Shown: positions 6,728-9,552 of the stretch, in pieces
Position numbering within the stretch: position 1 is the first letter of the stretch
How the letters are laid out: the number at the start of each line of letters is the position of its first letter
NCBI GenBank assembly: GCA_937894795.1
Contig: CALCQV010000143.1
Location: 1 to 9,552, forward strand
Length of the DNA stretch: 9,552 nt
Reading direction: 5' to 3'
Origin: an uncultured Bacteroidales bacterium
Lineage (GTDB): Bacteria > Bacteroidota > Bacteroidia > Bacteroidales > Lentimicrobiaceae
Made by a program: the position numbers and the translations under genes
Notes under the pieces: model-generated
Databases searched by the model: none
What the model was told of the DNA's origin: nothing
The model's input: only the letters and a program-made list of their open reading frames with translations

Positions 6728-7559
6728 TATTGCGCAGGTATATGGATATGCCATTGAGCAGGAAGGTTAGGAACAGCAGTACAATGATACCTGCCGATGC
6801 ATTTACCTGGAATTCAGGCTGTGGCCGTGAGGTCCAGTTGAATATCTGGATGGGCAGCAGGGTATAGTCGTCCATGGGTGTATGGGGTATGAACGGCACA
6901 TAAACCAGTGCGCCAACAACAATAAGGGGTGCTGCTTCTCCAATAGCTCTTGCCAGGGCAAGGATAACACCTGTTACAATGCTGCCTGATGCAGCAGGGA
7001 GTTGTTGCTTCCATATTGTTTGCCAACGGGTGGCGCCCAATGCATAGGCTCCTTCCTTTATGGTCTTGGGCACCGCTTTCAGCGACTCACGGGTGGTAAC
7101 AATTATTACCGGTATAATAAGCAGTGAGAGGGTGAGACTGCCTGCCAGCAGGCTTCCGCCGAGTCCCAGATATCTGTTGAAGAATGCCAGTCCCAGTATT
7201 CCATAGATAACAGAGGGGACTCCCACCAGGTTTGAAATGTTTATTTCCAGAAGCTTTGAGAACCATCCTTTTTTGGCATACTCTTCAAGGTATATCCCTG
7301 CCGATACACCTAAAGTTACAGAGAAAATAATGGTTAGGAACAGCATCCAGAAGGTGCCTATCAGCGCTGTGTAGATACCTGCCTTTTCAGGAAACCTCGA
7401 TGGCAGCGAGGTTATGAAATCCCAGTTGAGCCTTGGCAATCCTACCTGCATGATGACGAAAATAAACACTGCTAGCATGACCAGACCAAGGAATGTATTA
7501 AAGATTCCAAAGTATTGGAATGCCTTGTCGGTCAACCTGTTTTTTGTTGAATTATTCAT
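6702..7559 (-). CDS. pstA: Phosphate ABC transporter permease PstA
   Basis: Second inner-membrane subunit of the Pst importer; with PstC it forms the phosphate channel. The 285 residues contain about six hydrophobic segments (roughly 17-39, 66-90, 107-128, 138-156, 193-221 and 255-277). The EAA loop that docks on PstB reads EGAYALGATRWQTIWKQQLP (169-188). The segment ARAIGEAAPLIVVGA (203-217) is typical of PstA. The ATG at 7559 overlaps the pstC stop by 8 bases (ATGAATAA), which suggests coupled translation. The C-terminus WQKKVKW is encoded inside an 18-bp tandem array that continues into the following gap, so the gene end may have been reshaped by local duplication. Length is usual for the family, so function is probably not affected. 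Confidence 0.95.
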   Translation of the reverse strand: MNNSTKNRLTDKAFQYFGIFNTFLGLVMLAVFIFVIMQVGLPRLNWDFITSLPSRFPEKAGIYTALIGTFWMLFLTIIFSVTLGVSAGIYLEEYAKKGWFSKLLEINISNLVGVPSVIYGILGLAFFNRYLGLGGSLLAGSLTLSLLIIPVIIVTTRESLKAVPKTIKEGAYALGATRWQTIWKQQLPAASGSIVTGVILALARAIGEAAPLIVVGALVYVPFIPHTPMDDYTLLPIQIFNWTSRPQPEFQVNASAGIIVLLFLTFLLNGISIYLRNKWQKKVKW

Positions 7560-8430
7560 ATTGCCTGTGGTATTTGCGTTTAAGCCATAGGCTTACATTG
7601 TTCATTACAAAGGTTATTATAAAAAGCACCATACCGGCAGCGAAGATGGTGCGGTATTCAATGGAATCCCTGGGCACATCACCCAAACTGACCTGCACAA
7701 TGTAGGTGGTGATTGTTTCAACAGGCACCAGCGGATTGAAGGTAAAGTTAGGCTGCTGTCCGGCGGCAATTGCCACGATCATTGTTTCACCAATGGCCCT
7801 TGATATTGCCAGGATTATTGATACAATGATACCTGATGAGGCTGAAGGTATGAGCACGCGGAATACCGTTTGGAACCGTGTAGCCCCCATACCGTAAGAA
7901 GCATCGCGCAGCGACTTGGGTACGGCAAACAGGGCATCTTCACTGAGGGAGGAGATCATGGGTATGATCATAATTCCCATCACTATGCCGGGTGATATAG
8001 AGTTAAAGCCTGCAAGCCCGGGTATAAACGACTGCAGGAAGGGCGTTATGATGGTTAGTGCAAAGAAACCGTAAACCACGGTTGGAACGGAAGCAAGCAC
8101 CTCAAGCATTGGCTTTACCGTACTTCTGAATTTGCGGTTGGCATATTCATTAAGGTAAATGGCTATGCTAAGGCCTATGGGCAATGCCACCAACAAGGCA
8201 ATGACCGAGGTAAGCAGGGTTGCGGTGAGCAATGGCAATATGCCGAACTCCTTCTTGGAGAAGAGCGGTGTCCACTCCGTACCTGTCAGAAATTCCCATA
8301 CAGATACATCAGCAAAGAATTGGACACTCTCATAAACCAATATAACTAAAATGCCAAGAGTGGTCAGTATGGTTAACCAACCACTCATGGCTAATAGTTT
8401 CTCAATAAGCTTTTCTTTTGGCCTGCGCAT
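7552..8430 (-). CDS. pstC: Phosphate ABC transporter permease PstC
   Basis: First inner-membrane subunit of the Pst importer. From the ATG at 8430 the protein is 292 residues and starts MRRPKEKLIEK. A longer reading from TTG at 8436 adds two residues, but the ATG is preferred: a weak GAGG lies 10 bases before it and only 4 before the TTG. Hydrophobic segments lie near 17-38, 63-94, 111-135, 146-162, 198-224 and 260-280. The EAA loop is RDASYGMGATRFQTVFRVLIP (175-195 in parts), and SRAIGETMIVAIAAG follows, a PstC hallmark. A charged N-terminal extension before the first membrane span is usual for PstC. The gene lies 55 bases after pstS and overlaps pstA by 8 bases; the pstS-pstC gap shows no terminator. 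Confidence 0.95.
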   Translation of the reverse strand: MRRPKEKLIEKLLAMSGWLTILTTLGILVILVYESVQFFADVSVWEFLTGTEWTPLFSKKEFGILPLLTATLLTSVIALLVALPIGLSIAIYLNEYANRKFRSTVKPMLEVLASVPTVVYGFFALTIITPFLQSFIPGLAGFNSISPGIVMGIMIIPMISSLSEDALFAVPKSLRDASYGMGATRFQTVFRVLIPSASSGIIVSIILAISRAIGETMIVAIAAGQQPNFTFNPLVPVETITTYIVQVSLGDVPRDSIEYRTIFAAGMVLFIITFVMNNVSLWLKRKYHRQYE

Positions 8431-8485
8431 ACTCAATAGACCTCAATTGAAACAAATGTGAATATTCCTGAAATCATGTTACTAA

Positions 8486-9481
8486 TTACTTAGCTACCGT
8501 ATGTGTCTTGACAAAACCAGCCCAAATAGCTTTTCCTGTAGCAAGTTCCTCATCAGTGAGGGGTATATATCCAACCTCCTTTACCAATGCAGGCGAATTT
8601 TCAAGATAGAATGTTACAAAGTCCTGAATTACCTCCTTTTCGGCAGCCGTGCTGTTCACATATATAAACAAGGGCCTTGAGAGCGGGGCATAGGTTTTAT
8701 TCTTTACTGTTTCTATTGTTGGCAGTATGGCACCGTCACCATTCTCAGCAATTTCATCATTTACAGCCACCAGTTTCAACTTATCCTTGTTGTTTTCAAA
8801 GTATGATAAGCCAAAGAAACCGAGTGCCAATTCATCAGAAGCTACACCCTGCACCAATACATTATCGTCTTCACTGGCGGTATAATCACCTCTGCAGCTC
8901 TTGGCCTCACCCATTATGGCCTCAGTGAAATAGTCGAAAGTACCTGAAGCAGTGCCGGCACCATAAAGATGAATTTCCTTGTCAGGCCATTCGGCGCGTA
9001 TTTGATTCCATTTGGTAATCTTACCCTGGGCAGCAGGTTCCCATAGCATCCTTAACTCAGTTACGGTTATCTCATTGGCCCATGTATTTGCCGGATTCAC
9101 CACAATGGCCATCCCATCATAGGCAATAAGCAGTTCAATGAACTTGATGTTGTTGGCTTCACAAGCCTCGGCTTCATTCTGCTTGATGGCACGTGAAGCA
9201 TCGTTGATGTCAATCTCACCTCTGCCAAATTTCTTGAATCCTCCACCGGTGCCTGATTCTCCAACGGTAACCCTTACCTTGGGATTTATAGCCAGATATT
9301 CTTCTGCTACTGCTTCAGAAATTGGATAAACAGTACTTGATCCATCAATGGAGATGTTGCCTGTTTTCTCATTCGCTTTTTGGGGCTGACCACAGGAGGC
9401 AACTATCGTGGCAATTACTGCAAGTATTATCAGATTACCGAATCTGAAACGGTTGTTGTTCTTTAAAATGCTTCTTTTCAT
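8486..9481 (-). CDS. pstS: Phosphate-binding lipoprotein PstS
   Basis: Periplasmic substrate-binding subunit that delivers phosphate to PstC and PstA. The 331 residues begin with a lipoprotein signal: basic start, hydrophobic core at 17-28 and lipobox VASC with the lipidated cysteine at 30. Phosphate-site motifs seen are DGSSTVYP (46-53), GESGTGGGF (74-82), DINDASR (91-97) and GAGTASGTFDYF (174-185). The last differs from the E. coli-type RSDGSGT and resembles the SphX-like branch, as recalled from cyanobacterial and marine homologues. YAPLSRPLFIYVN (264-276) is also typical of the family. The gene is first in the cluster, with a promoter and a candidate Pho-box-like repeat just upstream. The ATG at 9481 has no Shine-Dalgarno sequence. 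Length is normal. Confidence 0.95.
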   Translation of the reverse strand: MKRSILKNNNRFRFGNLIILAVIATIVASCGQPQKANEKTGNISIDGSSTVYPISEAVAEEYLAINPKVRVTVGESGTGGGFKKFGRGEIDINDASRAIKQNEAEACEANNIKFIELLIAYDGMAIVVNPANTWANEITVTELRMLWEPAAQGKITKWNQIRAEWPDKEIHLYGAGTASGTFDYFTEAIMGEAKSCRGDYTASEDDNVLVQGVASDELALGFFGLSYFENNKDKLKLVAVNDEIAENGDGAILPTIETVKNKTYAPLSRPLFIYVNSTAAEKEVIQDFVTFYLENSPALVKEVGYIPLTDEELATGKAIWAGFVKTHTVAK

Positions 9482-9501
9482 AATGTTGGAATTTGAGTTT
9501 G

Positions 9502-9509
9502 CAAAACTA
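9502..9509 (-). promoter_or_regulatory. pstS: -7 box of the pst-phoU operon promoter
   Basis: On the - strand TAGTTTTG matches the Bacteroidota -7 consensus TAnnTTTG exactly, 20 bases before the pstS start codon. No TTG lies 19 bases or so upstream; that place is taken by an A/T-rich repeat. This implies a short leader and a promoter that may depend on an activator. Confidence 0.6.
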
Positions 9510-9518
9510 CCTATGGTA

Positions 9519-9536
9519 TATTAACTAATTGTTAAT
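9519..9536 (-). promoter_or_regulatory. Candidate Pho-box-like direct repeat before pstS
   Basis: On the - strand TTAACA-ATTAG-TTAATA is a 6-base direct repeat with an 11-bp period, ending 9 bases before the -7 box. The period and placement match PhoB/PhoP sites in other phyla, and the hexamer resembles the Bacillus PhoP repeat. The same stretch can be read as a dyad, ATTAAC-TAATT-GTTAAT (9520-9536). The A/T-rich setting limits certainty. Confidence 0.45.
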
Positions 9537-9552
9537 TCTATTTTACCAAATT

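Noticed and set aside
6814..7026. 70-codon open frame on the - strand inside pstA
   Set aside because: Out-of-frame shadow of pstA on the same strand, rich in Cys, Pro and Thr, with no support as a separate gene.
8431..8436. TTG at 8436 as the pstC start
   Set aside because: An ATG two codons later is the more usual start and has a better spaced GAGG. The difference is only two residues.

Overview
The window suggests a member of the Bacteroidota, probably Bacteroidales-like. Four signs point that way: a surface protein ending in a type A type IX secretion (T9SS) sorting domain, two promoters with the Bacteroidota -7 box TAnnTTTG, A/T-rich leaders mostly without Shine-Dalgarno sequences, and a short porin-type outer-membrane barrel next to a phosphate transport operon. 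The genus cannot be read from this sequence.

Left part (1-3669, + strand): the 3' portion of a very large secreted protein. Its frame is open from the first base, so the true start lies outside the window. The visible part is the end of one beta-rich domain, then three copies of a domain of about 271 residues alternating with two copies of an Ig-like linker domain of about 115 residues (period about 390 residues), then a C-terminal T9SS sorting domain. A strong hairpin terminator follows at 3736-3774.

Right part (3839-9552, - strand): a high-affinity phosphate uptake cluster read right to left. The order is pstS (lipoprotein that binds phosphate), pstC and pstA (permeases, overlapping by 8 nt), pstB (ATPase), phoU (signalling and regulation), then an outer-membrane porin with its own promoter. 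PstS captures phosphate in the periplasm, PstC and PstA carry it across the inner membrane, PstB drives transport, and PhoU links transporter state to gene control. The porin is a plausible outer-membrane entry route. No phoB or phoR sensor-regulator genes are in the window.

The most interesting non-coding signals are: a candidate Pho-box-like 11-bp direct repeat in front of pstS, sitting where the missing -33 box would be; a textbook TTG-N19-TAnnTTTG promoter before the porin with a dyad just downstream; and an 18-bp degenerate tandem array that covers the end of pstA and has copied the pstA tail into the pstA-pstB gap. No tRNA, rRNA, CRISPR array, insertion sequence or recognisable phage gene was seen. 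Apart from the repeat architecture of the surface protein, nothing here looks like a wholly new system.
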